The notes beneath the pieces were generated by a model, which was given only the letters and a program-made list of their open reading frames with translations, did no database searches and was not told the origin of the DNA. Below are positions 33,304 through 48,700 of a DNA stretch of 64,000 nucleotides, in pieces. The stretch is from Glebionis coronaria (Eukaryota; Streptophyta; Magnoliopsida; Asterales; Asteraceae), in assembly GCA_025667525.1 (NCBI GenBank), contig CM046876.1, positions 82,253,512 through 82,317,511 of the forward strand. The letters run 5' to 3'. Positions within the stretch are counted from its first letter, which is position 1, and each line of letters begins with the position of its first letter. A program made the position numbers and the translations under genes.

Positions 33304-34830
33304 TCACTTTAAAAGATCTTTAAACATCTTAGCGTATTTTGGCATGTGAGCGAGAGCCTCGGCAAAGGAGATGTTAAAATTCAATTGTTTAAACATTTGG
33401 AGAAAGTTTGAAACTTGAATATCATCCTTGCTCTTTTGCTTCCCTTTCCTCAACCTTGAAGGATAAGGTATATTGGATAAAGAAGAAGGCTTTAGGGGAA
33501 TAGGATCACTCACAACCACGGGTGGTGGGGCAATGGGGATAGAAGGTGAAGGAGGTGAGGAAAGTTGCTCTTTTTCCTTGTTCACAATCACGAGTGGAGG
33601 TGTAGGAAGCTCGGGTTCCATATAACCTTTTCCACTGTGAGTGGTGATTGCTTTCATCTCCCCTCTTGGGTTCGCAACGGTGTTACTCGGAAGAGTACCC
33701 AAAGAAGAGGGTTGATTACCTTGGATGAGCGAACCAATCATATCACGAATGTTAAGCGCTTGAGTGCTGAAAGAATCTCTGATGTCGGCACCAAGCTCAT
33801 TGCTCTGTTTTGCCATATCATTCCTTAGCTCGGCTCGAATATTGCTCCCTTGTTTCGCCATGTCATTCTTCAAGTTGACAAATTGACTCTGAAGATTCGT
33901 CACCATCTCTCGATTAGTCTTCATGAACGTCTCTACGTCTTGATTCACTGCCATCGGTTGATTGAGAGGTGGAGCTTGGTAAGCTTGAGAATTTCCTTGA
34001 GTTGGGTATGCGTTTCTTTGGGATTGATATTGATTTTGAGCACGAGGTTGGGATTGGTTGTTTCGGTTATAGCTTTGTTGTTGGTTTTGGTTGGTAGGAG
34101 GGAAACCGGGTGGAGCAAGATAATTGTTTGAACGATAACTTAGCAAGCTACGGTCTCCTCGAGGACGAGCTTGATAGCCTCCCGTGGGATAAGTACCGTA
34201 AGCTGCGTTAACATTTTCAAAAAAATTGCCTTGGGTAGAAGGACAATCAGTATAAGAATGAGGACCACCACATGTGTCACAAGAAATAGCAACGGCTTTA
34301 GCTTGTTGAAAGTGGTGTGTGGCCATGGTCATGAAATTCTTGTTCATCTCAGCGAGTTGTCGAGAAATTTCAGTCATCTCAGGATTGGAAGTAGTAGAAG
34401 AAACATTGACTCTCGAGTTAGATCTTGAGGATGCGGATGAATCCCAATTCTTGTGGTGAGTAGTCATGTTTTCAATCAACTCTCGACACTCCTCCGGTCT
34501 CCTTTTCATAAAAGTACCCCCATCGGCGGCATTGATCGTGTCACGATCACGAAAAGTGAGACCATTGTAGAAGGTGTCAATGAGAGTGACGGGGAGCATG
34601 TTGTGATTTGGACAACGGTCGATCAATTCATTGTACCGTTCCCAAGCATCAAAGAGCGATTCATCATTGTCTTGCATGAATCCACTAATTTGGTTACGAA
34701 GGCTCGTGATCATGGATGGTGGGAAGTAGCGCGACAAAAAGCGTTGAGTCATGTCATTCCACGTATGAATAGAATTCTTAGGAAGACGGTCAAACCATTT
34801 TTCGGCATGGTGAGTGGGGAAAGAGTTGAA
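33304..34830 (-). pseudogene. gag: AthC Gag, main part
   Basis: Capsid motifs THHAEKWFDRLPKNSIHTW, FLSRYFPPSM, DESLFDAWERYNELIDRCPNH and FYNGLTFRDRDTINAADGG are typical Athila-type Gag. A CX2CX3HX4C-type knuckle reads CDTCGGPHSYTDC, followed by a long Gln/Asn-rich region and a Pro-rich stretch. The frame ends at TGA 33304 (MFKDLLK); the pol phase resumes one nucleotide shifted with SDKEKLLDIAQ, so an extra base in the A run at about 33309 is likely. The 5' border is a frameshift near 34810..34825, where LRLQLFP passes to THHAEKW. Confidence 0.88.
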
Positions 34831-35221
34831 GGCGAAGGTCATCCATAGAAACACCGGGAGACTTCATGCTTTGGGTTATGGTAATGAATTTGTCGAGGTG
34901 TTTGTTGGCATCATCATCCGGAATTCCGCGAAATGGGTTAGTTTGCACTTGCTAGATCATGTGATGCTTCAACGAAAACTCCTGAGCCGTGACATGCATC
35001 GGTGCAATCGGGCCTCCACGTCCGTTCATCGTGGGTTGACATAGCTCCTCCATGGTTCGTAGGTCGGGTAAGGGTGGATTATTCATGTTTTGGTGGGGTG
35101 GGTTATTATTATTGTTGTTGTTTGGGAGGGGTGGATTATTATTGTTGTTGTTGTGTACACCGGCCATGTCTAATTGTTCGAGAGTCTCGGGCTCTGAATA
35201 AGACGTTGATCGAGTACGCAT
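34831..35221 (-). pseudogene. gag: AthC Gag N-terminal part
   Basis: True ATG at 35221: MRTRSTSYSEPETLEQLDM, an Asn/Pro run, then RTMEELCQPTMNGRGGPIAP, a hallmark of this Gag type in composites as I recall it. TAG at 34952..34954 follows HHMI, where a Gln codon (CAG) is likely. The phase then continues QVQTNPFRGIPDDDANKHLDKF up to the frameshift near 34820. About 190 bp separate the ATG from the primer site. Confidence 0.82.
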
Positions 35222-35413
35222 ACACTAAAAAGAAAATGCAAGAGAAAATATTTTTGGTTTTTATAGGTTTTTTAATGTTTTTGTATTTTTGAAATTTTTT
35301 TTATTTTTATGGGTTTTTTTGAAAAATTTTGTGCTAGAAAATAACGTTCCCGAAAGAACGGATCCCAAAATCCAGTTTTTCTCACAAGAAACCGTTGATC
35401 CTTACGAAAAGAG

Positions 35414-35428
35414 CCGGCAGCGGCGCCA
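35414..35428 (-). promoter_or_regulatory. AthC primer-binding site (tRNA-Asp type)
   Basis: Minus strand TGGCGCCGCTGCCGG, three bases inside the 5' LTR, matches the TGGCGCCGTTGCCGG site of Athila/Tat elements with one change. Confidence 0.85.
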
Positions 35429-35431
35429 TTT

Positions 35432-37102
35432 TAATAATTGTTATTTTAGTTGATTAAAATTTGTTGCTTTTGCCAGATCTTTCTTTGCGTTGCTCGTACC
35501 CAATTGATATATGTCGTTGTTTCGTTCTCGGTATCTTCTCGAATTGATCATAGTCAAAAGTGGAATCGTTGTAATTGGTGACTAAAAGGGGGAGCTTTGG
35601 CTAATTCTACTAAAATGATAAGAGCAAGTAATAATAAAATTAAACTAAAAACAAGAGCTAAGAATAAAGCCATAATTTAAATGAAACAGTAAGTACCTCA
35701 ACGTAGAATAGAACTGGTAAACTCTATTCGGAATGTCTATGCAGAATGACTGCCCTACTCGGAATACCTTAGTCTCTCCGGAACATTTGATCTTACTCAG
35801 AAAAATACAGCCATTCGGAATAATGTTCCCTACTCGGAATATTGTACTGAGAAAGTCTATGCGGAATGTTTAATGGAAATCTATTCGGAATATTTGAGAA
35901 AAACCCTAATGCGGAATATTTAAAATTGACTCTATGCGGAATATTTAAAGAAGCCCTATGCGGAATATCTATGCGGATTATTAGAAAAGTAAGGCTATGC
36001 GGAATAATTAAAAATCAACCATGCGGAATATTGCAGAAAAACCCTATTCTGAATATTTTGATGAAAATACTATCCGGAATATATTGATATTCCGAATTAA
36101 TCAAGAAAATGAAACACTACTCGGAATATTTTGAATATTCCGAATAAACAACAATACACCTCCTTGATCTGGAATATATTGATATTCCGAACCAACAGGA
36201 AACCCACTAATCCCTATACGGAATCTGGGCAAGAACAGTAACTGTAGCGCGAAGAACAGGGGATTATAAAAGTACGAATTTAACACCAAAATTCACCAAA
36301 GTTGTTAATCAAAACTTAAACCAATTTTACCACTAATCTTTTACCCTATGTAAACATCAATCCAAAACAACGAAAGCATAAAACCCACTTACTTATGATG
36401 ATCAAACCAATAAAATGAAAACTTGAAAACTAGAATCACCAAGAGATGAAGAACAAGATGATAGAAAGATTAAAAGTGGACTTGTATTAATGATTTAGGA
36501 TTCAACAAACATGTGGAAAGATTAAACTTACAAGATTGGAAGAAATCAAAGAAAAATGGAAACCACTCCTTAAGGGAGATGGTTTCTTCCTAAGAACTCG
36601 GAAAGAAAAATAACAGAAAAGAGCTCGTGGAGTCTTGAATGGGAGGAGTATTAATAGGCTTCTCCCTTGGTTGGTGAGTGGGCTTTCTTCCTTTCTTTTT
36701 GTCTTCTCGTCTTTTCAGAAAAGTTGACGTTTTTGATTTCGATTCGGGATTTGTCGACGAATAATTTCAACTCATCTTTTAATTTCTTCATTTAATAGAT
36801 TTGAGTTTCTTCGACATAGGTAAATCTTCCGTCTTTGGTCCTTTTCTTCGATAAATCTTCAAATAGGCCCATTGACTTCAAATCTTTTGCATCCCTTGAA
36901 CTATAGACTTTATCTTTTCATCTTTTTCCTTGATAAAACCCGTGCAATCCCATGTTTTCTCCAATATTTATCCGGTTGGCTCTGAAAACACAACAAACAC
37001 ACAAACCACGCATAATTCAAAACAAATGACATTAAATACGCGTTTTGGTCTTGTTTTAGCAAGAAATAAGTGGTAAAAGGATGGGTGTTTTCACACCTAT
37101 CA
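35432..37102 (-). repeat. AthC 5' LTR (right copy)
   Basis: 1671 bp, co-linear with 25948..27616, about 40 differences by eye. It holds the CGGAAT cluster (about 35727..36225). The TATA box is altered to TATTAATA (36649..36656). The minus-strand start TGATAGG at 37102 abuts AGTAC. Confidence 0.9.
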
Positions 37103-40100
37103 AGTACCTGAGATAAAACATGTTAAAAGAAAAGGTCAGCGATAACGCCGAGTGAATTCATAGAGTTTAATAAAATCCATCAATATAATATCAGTATAAG
37201 ATTATTACTGAAAATCATTTTGTACAAATCATTTTAATAGGCCATAAAATACCCAAAGTCATTTTATACAAATCTTATCAAAATCATAATATAGGCGTTT
37301 GCCTTAAAAATCATTATACGAGCCAATATCGTAAAAACATCATACAATACGTCTTATGACGTTGCATGATAATAAAAACCGTTATACGAATATGGTTATG
37401 AAAACCAAAACACGAACATAATATCAATAGTATGACCCTGTATTGCTAGTCAGGCAATACATCGTAATTCGGAGCGTCTAGTATTATTTTGTTAATTTTG
37501 GATTATTATAAGCCGCATGACATTGTTACCTTACTAAACCAACAACGGGTAGCTAACCCGATACCAATTTTGCCCATCTAAAGTAGCGTGTCGTCACAAA
37601 GGTCACGCTATGGAAATCTTCTCATACATAAATTCGCTTACCAATCAATGTGGCACGACGGGGATCAACCGTCAAGGCGCGAACTGGGGTGATCGTCCCC
37701 AAATAGTACTATTATATGCACAAGCATCTACCAAATCCCGGTAGTTCACAATTAATGCTAATGGGACTTTTAGTGACATAACCTAACTTTAATAATCCAT
37801 TTTATTTCATCTATCGGGTCCTTTAATCATTTATCGGGTCATACAATCGGGTCATACAATCATTCGGGTCCAAATCAATAAACAAACAATCGGGACAAAT
37901 GGTGTCCTATTTTATAAAAACTAACATGTTATCTCCCTCGTGGGTTTATAAAACATTTCATAAAAACATTTAAAAGAGTGCGAGGCTATGAACTCACGTT
38001 GATGTGGGAAGGCGGGTTATCGGCAATTCGGACGTACGGTACGTGCTTCAATCACGGAAACCTAGACAAATAATACTCGTCTTAGACTCATGTCCAATGA
38101 CTTTATAAAAATAACAATTATGTATAAATATGATGATTTTATATATATGATGATCAAGTGGGTTTCCATATTCTCATTTACTCGTTTTAGTGTTTACGTA
38201 TTGGTATCTTTTTACTAGTTTACTAGTTTTACCTATTTACGCGTTTTATGTCCAATAAACTTATTATAAGTTCTTTAACTTGTATTAATCCATGTTATAC
38301 TTATATTATCAGTATATACACTTTACTAGTTGGGCCTAAATGAGTTAAGCCCGATAAATCAGTTTATAAGTGTTTTAGTCCATTTTGTTGTATTATTAGT
38401 CCAATAACGTTAATTTAGTCCGTTAACGTCCGTATGTTATATAGTTCGGGTTTTATCGGTTTTTACTTGTTATACATGTTTATATATCAGTATATGAGTT
38501 TTATAATGTTCACATTAGACGGGTCCAACCGTCTAAGTTTTATTTTACAAAAACGTTAATTTTACGGTAATAGCCGAAAAAGTCGTAAAAATCAAGTTTA
38601 TAGTTTTTATTACTTATAAGTATTATTCCACTACTATTTTTATAATTTATACACTTATTTAACCTTTTACATATTTATATAAATAAAATCCATAAGTTAG
38701 TGGGTTTTTATTTTACATTTTATACAATATAATTTTGAGTGCTTATATAATAATAATATACATTAATTCTCAAAATCTGATTTTTATCTTCATCTTACCA
38801 AAACTGTCATATCTTGAGTTCTATAGGGAGATAGAAGCTCAAATTTTTATCACATCAACTAAATGATATGTGCTCCATTTAACTCTACTATAGCTACTGT
38901 TGAATCATCTTCTAAGTATTTTCTAAAAATCGTCCAAAACAGTGAACTCAGATTTGTACCTTAAACTTGTTTTGATCATATCTCACTCATTACAATGATT
39001 CCATTGCATGGCCTACTATCACATGTGTACAAGACTCATAGCGTACTGTATATCAATTCTACTTCATCATTTTATCAGTTCATGACATGTTTCTTTACTG
39101 TTTTATACAGCCATCAAATTTAAACAAGATTTTAGCCTTGTTTCTTATAGTCTTTCATCTTTTTAAGCATGTTTATCAACACCAAATCCCCACATAACAT
39201 ATTTATCATCATATAATCATCATATACATATACAATAGGAAATAAAATACATGGTTACATAATCAAAATAACAAGAAGATGGGGATAACAATCTTTATAC
39301 CACCATGATGATGTAGGTTGTGATCAAAACATGGATTTTGATGGAGAAACTTGTGAATCACCAAGACCATCTTCAAGAGCACCAATCTTCATAAACTCCT
39401 TGTGGAAACTCAGCCCCAATACTCCATGGAAACTCCTCCTTGGATGTTATAACTTGCACCAATCTTCATCTTTTTGAATGGAGATTAACATATGTTAATT
39501 ATAACATATGTTTGTGGTTAAAATTTGATCAAGTGATGGTGATTTGAGGTGAATATGGGACGGCATACCATAGAGAGAGAGAAGAGTTTGGAGTGGTTTG
39601 CATGAGTGGAAAGTGAAGACAATGGTTTGTGTGAGTGGTTTTGTGTTGAGTGGAAATGTAGCTTAGTTGTGAAGCTAAGTTAGACAAGTGTTAAGCTAGT
39701 AGTTGTAAGGTTGACACCACACACATGGTGTTGGCTTATGTTGGACGCCTCATATAGTGGGGGTGGGGCAAACTTGTTTTGTCTCATCCCTATTTAATTA
39801 CGGGTACTCCTCGATTCTAATTCCTCGATTTGCGTGCCCTCGGGTCGTTTTACGAAAAACGTTTTTATATATTATGAACCAATGGCACAAAACGAATCCC
39901 ATAAAAATTGTCTCATCAAAAACGGAGTTCGAAAACGTAAATACGTAATCCTAGGGTTTCCGGTTTAGTCGTAAAGGACGTTAAAATAAAATCGTAAGTC
40001 CTAATCTCTCTCGTAAATTTGTGAGTTTATGAACTAACACAAATTTAAAATTCCAAAACAATATTCACGGATAAATTTATTTTCTGAAATGTCGGACTGC

Positions 40101-40293
40101 CACCAAAGACGGTGTATGCAAACGTAAGCACGTAACGTAGAATCCTCCGGTTTAGACGTAGTCGACGCTACTTCAAGACGTAAATCCAAATTACTTCCCA
40201 AAAATAAGTGAGTTCATATTATAACATTAAAATAATGTTTTCAAATAAATATTGAGAATAAAAATATCAACCATAAATTGATGGATTGTCACA

Positions 40294-40327
40294 GCATTTA
40301 CCCCTAAACAGGATCTTTGTCCTCAAA
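40294..40327 (-). promoter_or_regulatory. GypB purine tract next to 3' LTR
   Basis: Minus strand TTTGAGGACAAAG (40315..40327), then CAGGATCC-like sequence and AGGGGTAAATGC, ending at the LTR. Same layout as GypA. Confidence 0.75.
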
Positions 40328-40359
40328 GATCATCTTACCTTACTACTCGCTTCTTATAG

Positions 40360-41780
40360 AGTTAAAGCCATGTGGGTATTCCCTCCACATTCGGTCTTTT
40401 CTCACAAGTATAATCCATTACAATACGCGAGTTTCATCAAACATAACTACGGGAATAAGATCAGGCTAAATGTTGACTTACTTTCTCTATCCATGATGTT
40501 CACGGGTTTCTGATGAATGCAACTTTTCACCGATCTAAGCTTTACTAGGAACAATCAGATTTTCACTTGATAGATATTCCATCAAGTTTGATTTACGAAA
40601 CATAATTCACGCAGTTCTTGAAGTCCTAGGGTAGATCCAACTTATATGCCTTTCAATCCCAACTTTTACATCATCTCAATGGTCCCATACAACGGGGACT
40701 TATATCCCATGATTTGTCAAATCATGAATTCATTTTTCCAAGGTTAAAAATTGTGGCATAACTTCGCTACCCATTTGGCACTTCAAGATCTACATTTCAT
40801 ATTCACATAACCACTTTCCCACTACCGGCAGTCAATAATCAGATTTTCAACAATCATTTCAGATCTCGCGGGTCGGGTATTTTGCAAGGTTAGGTTCGCC
40901 ATTATAGGAAACCTTAAACCTAAGAGACATGTCCAACTCACAATGGGTGTATGTCGGGTGTCTTTATCTCAACTCTTACTTACAGATGCTCTAATATTTA
41001 GGTCCTAACAAGATTCGATCTCGATCCTAATACGATAATTATCAATGATAATCTCTCTAAAGGAAAACGATTATACGGTTTATTACCAAAGGTCAATCAT
41101 TCAAACATCACTTATATTACTTTGTATCGTTACTTTACCTCGTCCCTTCGATTGGGGTGGTACATAGTACTCTCATCAAGGTTCGTTCTCAATGACTTCT
41201 GAGCAAATCTCTAGGAATTCGATGCGAAGCGAGGATCTTGATAAAGATGTTCGATACAGGCACACTATGTTTACATAACTCTTTTGCATTTATCATTAAC
41301 GGGAATGATATTAGCAGATTTGGTTAGTCTGTCGACGATGACCCAAATCGAATCAAATTCAGATGATGACCTTTGCAATAGCTAAACGTTTAATAATGTA
41401 TGAGGCGATGTCTGCCTTCATAATTTGTCATTAGTACAACTTCTTTAGACAAAGATACATTAAATCATAAATGTCATGAATAAAATACTTATACTTACAA
41501 GATTCCTACATAACTATATCTCAAAATATCCATATTTAGGCAATCACAAGTGGTCTTTAAAATATTTAACGCTATCGGCTTCTCAATTCTGATGGTTCAC
41601 ATTAGCCGCGAACCCCTTTTATTATCTATATTATCCTTTTTACAAACATCGTTTATTTTTATATCGTTCGGCAATTTATTTGCACCTTCATTATTAAGGA
41701 ACATGTCCTAATTGGTTCTTTATCTTTTATACATAATGTGTCAGTAATTACGTTCACTTTCCTGATGAAATAAATATCAT
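40360..41780 (-). pseudogene. GypB pol relic: RNase H end, integrase, chromodomain-like tail
   Basis: Co-linear with the GypA relic 5241..6720 on the opposite strand. In the minus sense, the RNase H end/linker (EPIRTCSL-like) is at about 41690..41770, the integrase zinc-finger region at about 41390..41445, and [15 protein letters not shown] (catalytic Asp kept here) at about 41300..41350. The C-terminal YTCEK...KYPHLF-like tail is at about 40370..40440. Stops and shifts throughout. Confidence 0.72.
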
Positions 41781-42544
41781 AACCGTATTTATTCAAAATT
41801 TCTTTCTTCATAATTTCTAAGTTTTAGTTTCGTCTTTACTATTATCTTTATCTGTTTTACTCAATCTGATGTTTTAAAGTGTTGATAATTATTACAACTA
41901 ATTAAATAATTATTAGTTAATTTTTATGAAGCGTAAACGTAAAAGTTTTAAATTTCTTAGTTCGACCAATTATATAAAATGTTCAAAATAAATTTGAATT
42001 TAATTAACAAGATTTTTGTTGATTTATTGAAAATAATTAATAAGATTCGTAAATATTCGAAAAATCTTTGGTTATACTTTGGTCAAAATTTTCTTAGTTG
42101 AAAAGCAAAAATTGTCGTTTCAAATTCCAAGTTATGGTTTAAATGGTTTCCTCAATTCCTCTTAGGTTATCTTCAGGTATACACAAACATTTACCCCTAA
42201 ACAAAAGTTTAGTTAAATGGTTTGTGTATAAGGGAATAATCCCTTTAAAATCCTTTGTTAAAACATTTGTCAAAATATATTTGCACTTTCTTTTTAGCAT
42301 ACTCAAAGTCTTAAATGACTTCTAAATTTTTGAAGAGTCAATTTATATTCCATTATCTATTAATCATATGGTTAAATCATGTAAAGGATTAAGTCTTAAG
42401 TCTTATGTTAAATATTCAAGGTACAATTTTTAATTGTTCGGCCAATTCAGGGCAATCTATAATTAATTATTAACCTCCTTCTCATTCTTGTAAACAAACA
42501 AATGGTCACTAATGATCACAAGCATGAAGTTATCAAATTACAGC
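41781..42544 (-). other. GypB interior between RNase H and RT relics, nothing clear
   Basis: By position this should be reverse transcriptase/RNase H, but I find no readable match. It contains the left border (about 42281..42290, TTGCACTTTC) of the segment missing from GypA. Confidence 0.4.
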
Positions 42545-43020
42545 CTACACACGTGATTCACCAAATTTATGAATGCTACATGTGCATTGGTCAATCCCAA
42601 TGACATCACGTGAAACTCATAACATTCATTACAAGTACTGGATGTAGTGATTGGAATAGATAATCTTCTTCGCAGATGCGAAGTTGATGATAACCATGCC
42701 GTGGATCAAATCTTTAAAACATACGCTAAAACCTTGTAAATGATCGAACAAATCTTCCATTTCGAGTTATGGATATCGTTTTCGATTGTCAATTTACTCA
42801 GTCACAGTAATCTATAAATATAAGGAATGATAACACCTTAGCTCTTCATGATGACAGGCTTGGTATAATAAAATCTTTCTCCGACAACTCTCTCAGTTGT
42901 ACGGTAATTCCTTTAATTTAGATGGTGCTGACGTACAGTACACACGCCACAGGTGCAGCATCGAGAATATAATCAATACCAATTTCAACTTGCCTAAATG
43001 GCAAAAGTCTAGGTAACTCA
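42545..43020 (-). pseudogene. GypB reverse transcriptase relic
   Basis: On the minus strand, fragments follow the order of GypT: RQVEIGIDYI (about 42975..43000), LRELSEKDFI, IDYCD near 42800..42825, then FVRSF..., and SLGLTNAHVAFINLVNHV-like sequence (about 42548..42609) matching [19 protein letters not shown]. Many stops. GypA lacks this whole segment. Confidence 0.7.
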
Positions 43021-45576
<2,556 letters not shown>

Positions 45577-45740
45577 TAACACTTCTCAGTCTGGCCTTGT
45601 CGGTAACTCGGGAATTCTTCGGCCACCGTTATAGTCAAAAAAAATTTAGACATTTTTAGAAAAATGTTTTTAGTTAAAATGTTTTGAAATGTTTTATTCT
45701 AAATCTTGGTTTTAAAAATCTTTCGTTCTCTATAACGAGA

Positions 45741-45752
45741 GCTCTGGTACCA
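45741..45752 (-). promoter_or_regulatory. GypB primer-binding site (initiator tRNA-Met type)
   Basis: Minus strand TGGTACCAGAGC, three bases from the LTR; identical to the GypA site. Confidence 0.85.
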
Positions 45753-45755
45753 AAC

Positions 45756-48700
45756 TGTAACACCCCCAAATTTATACAACTCAATACAGCGGAAGACTAG
45801 TTGGTGTTACGGGATAGCACATTACTCACATCATAGACAACGCTTAAAAGTCGCGTCGTTTTAATAATAAAGCATTTCCATTCATAAATATCAAAGTTAC
45901 ATCGGTCCCAAGTCATATTATTTCATACAAAGTTTTACAAAGTATTTGAATGGAAAATATTGTTTAAGTGCGGGCCATGAATTCTTGTCGTCTTCCCGAG
46001 AATTACCTTCAAGTACCTGAGATAAAACATGTTAAAAGAAAAGGTCAGCGATAACGCCGAGTGAATTCATAGAGTTTAATAAAATCCATCAATATAATAT
46101 CAGTATAAGATTATTACTGAAAATCATTTTGTACAAATCATTTTAATAGGCCATAAAATAGCCAAAGTCATTTTATACAAATCTTTATCAAAATCATAAT
46201 ATAGGCGTTTGCCTTAAAAATCATTATACGAGCCAATGTCGTAAGAACATCATACAATACGTCTTATGACGTTGTATGATAATAAAAACCGTTATACGAA
46301 TATGGTTATTGTAACACCCCCACAAATGCTATGCGCAGCGGAACTACAACATTGGGTGCTACGTAGTTATCATCACACATAAGCTATATTAAACGACTCA
46401 AAGAGACATAAAAATTCAAACATTATTAAAAACATCAAGTCTACAGTTTTCCAAATCCCAAAAGAAATATAAAACAGAGTTTGCGTTTAGGTCCCTACTG
46501 AATCTCAACCCAAAAGTACATTTCCATTCACATGACGTAATATAAAAGAGTTTTAAGTGCTAAAAGGGAGAAAAACAAGTAGACCGCCAAGCCACAACAA
46601 CTTCCATCCTCGCATGCTCCACTGCTATCAATCTTGGTTACCTGAAACACATGCTTAAAATCGTCAACACAAAGGTTGAGCGAATCTATAGGTTTATCAA
46701 ATAATAAGTCGAACATAAGTATTAAAAACCAATCATGATCATTCAATAGCATTGTGGCCATACAATCTATTATTCAGGGATATGACAATTGTGTTTAAGC
46801 TCATGACACTAAACCGTTAACTCAATCACCCGCGTAATAATTACCGGCGTGATTCAGATGAAACCAAGGCCCCTAATAAGGCATCAGATGCAATTATACC
46901 TTATCTCTTATCACAAATTATCCGTCCGCAGGGGGTATCAACGTACTAGCCCTCGTCTCGGATAGGGTAGTCAACCCCATAGTACTATCACTTTGTATAA
47001 GCGGCTATTTCCCCCTTCGCAAGGGCAAGACAATAGTTAATAGTTCATGAAATTAGGGACTTTTGCAACTAGGTACTCAACACAATTTCAAGGCAACATT
47101 CGGGTCCAACAATCATTCATGACTTATGTTCATTTTCCTTTAAATAGCATGTATCCCCCTCGCGGGTAAAATCATTTGAAATAAGTAAAGAGCGAGGCTA
47201 TAGACTCACCTTATATAACAAGTAGTCGATAGTTCGAGAGACGGTCACTGACGACGATACGGATGCCCGGGTAAATCAACACCTATCAAACCAAATAACG
47301 CGTAATGAGTAATCTCATTTTAAAACCTTATGGTACTGTATAAAATACATAAATACTAGTCACTTGTGACAATTACAACTCACACCAAAACAAAACGACA
47401 AGTGTTACTTGTTTTATACCATTTGTCCTCACTACTAACGTTATCCATTTTTATTCATTTTCGTCGATACTTACCAAAAGTACGGACTATTTTACTATAC
47501 TTAACCATCTTTATAAAATTTGACAAAATTCTCAAAAATACTATAAGACCTGTAGAAAACATATATTTAATCCCAACAAAAATTTTTACTTCTACGACCC
47601 GTTACTCAACGCTTTTCCCAAAAACTACGTTTTTCGGACTGAAATTGTACTTTGACCAAGTTGGACTCATTTGACCCGTTTAAAATACTCCATTGACCCA
47701 TTTGACACCTAAGTCCTATAATAGACTCAAATGTGCAGGTTTGACACCAAAATTCAGCCCTTGACCATTTACCAAACTAGACTTATAGTCCCCGGGATTT
47801 GACCTAAAACCAAGCATAATTTCGGATTATGACGGTTCTCATCTCCCGGTACACGAATTTCAAAACGTCGTAACTTTTGACTCGTTAGGAGTCGTAAGCT
47901 CTACCTTATACCAAATCGAACCTAAGAGAATGCTCTACAAGTCTATCCTATCCACAAGACCTGTTTTCAAAATGATTTTTACGAAAATGCCTTAAACTTT
48001 CTGCCTAAATTTAACCATACCAAAATCACACTTACGCTCGATTCCAAACCTATTTATCATCACTAGGCATCATCCTAAGCATCCCTAATCACAACCAAAC
48101 AATGTTTTCAGTCCTAAACCCCTATTGATCATCAACCTCATAAAACCAAAATCATATAACAAACATGCAATGTGTTTAACCCATTCAAACACACCCAAAA
48201 CATCATTATAAACACAAACCCATGACATTTCATCAAATACTTTGAACACACCCAAAAACCCCCAAAAATTCGTGGCTTTAGGGACTGTGGAAACACAAAA
48301 ATCATAAACCCCATTATGTTTTATGGATGATTCATCCTTATAAACACACGAATTAAACATTTGTACCATTTAATTAGACCAAAATCCATTTTTGAAAAAT
48401 TATAAATTTTTGGAAAGATTTCTTGATTGCATGTGTGTTTTTGTTTGTGGGATTCACTTACAAGATGAAATGGGAGATGGGTCTTTGCTTATTTTCTTCA
48501 AAATCAAGTTTGGTGGTGGTGGATGGTGGTTTTTGGTGGGTGGCCGACGGCTAAGAACACAAGGGAGGGGGTGTTTGATCTTTTTCTTGTTAAAATGTTT
48601 TGTGTGTGTTGTTAGTCCCTTTTTGTGAAATGGGAAGGACCTAAGTGCAATTTAAGCTTTATTTTGGCCTTAAGCAAAAACGACACCAAAACTTTGCGGA

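Larger units (their letters stand above)
25948..37102 (-). mobile_element. AthC: Athila-type Ty3/gypsy element
   Basis: LTRs of 1669 and 1671 bp flank an interior of 7.8 kb in minus-strand sense: primer site TGGCGCCGCTGCCGG (tRNA-Asp type, usual for Athila), gag, protease, reverse transcriptase with FMDDFSVFG, RNase H, integrase, then about 1.9 kb without a clear ORF and a purine tract. It sits in the GypB LTR with a perfect AGTAC duplication. LTR copies differ at about 40 sites by eye. Gag has a stop and a frameshift, a further frameshift separates gag from pol, and pol has two stops. No env-like frame typical of some Athila elements is intact. Confidence 0.92.
25687..40293 (-). repeat. GypB 3' LTR (left copy), split by AthC
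   Basis: Pieces 25687..25947 and 37108..40293 sum to 3447 bp. They match the right LTR with a few percent or fewer differences by eye. The break carries the AGTAC duplication of AthC. The terminal hairpin on the minus strand has arms 25688..25695 and 25734..25741, with the loop motif at 25718..25725. Confidence 0.9.

Noticed and set aside
29973..34848. Plus-strand frames across AthC
   Set aside because: All lie opposite clear Athila gag and pol on the minus strand.
35866..36087. Open frame with repeated Cys-Gly-Ile peptide
   Set aside because: It is the CGGAAT motif cluster of the AthC LTR read as codons, on the strand opposite to the element.
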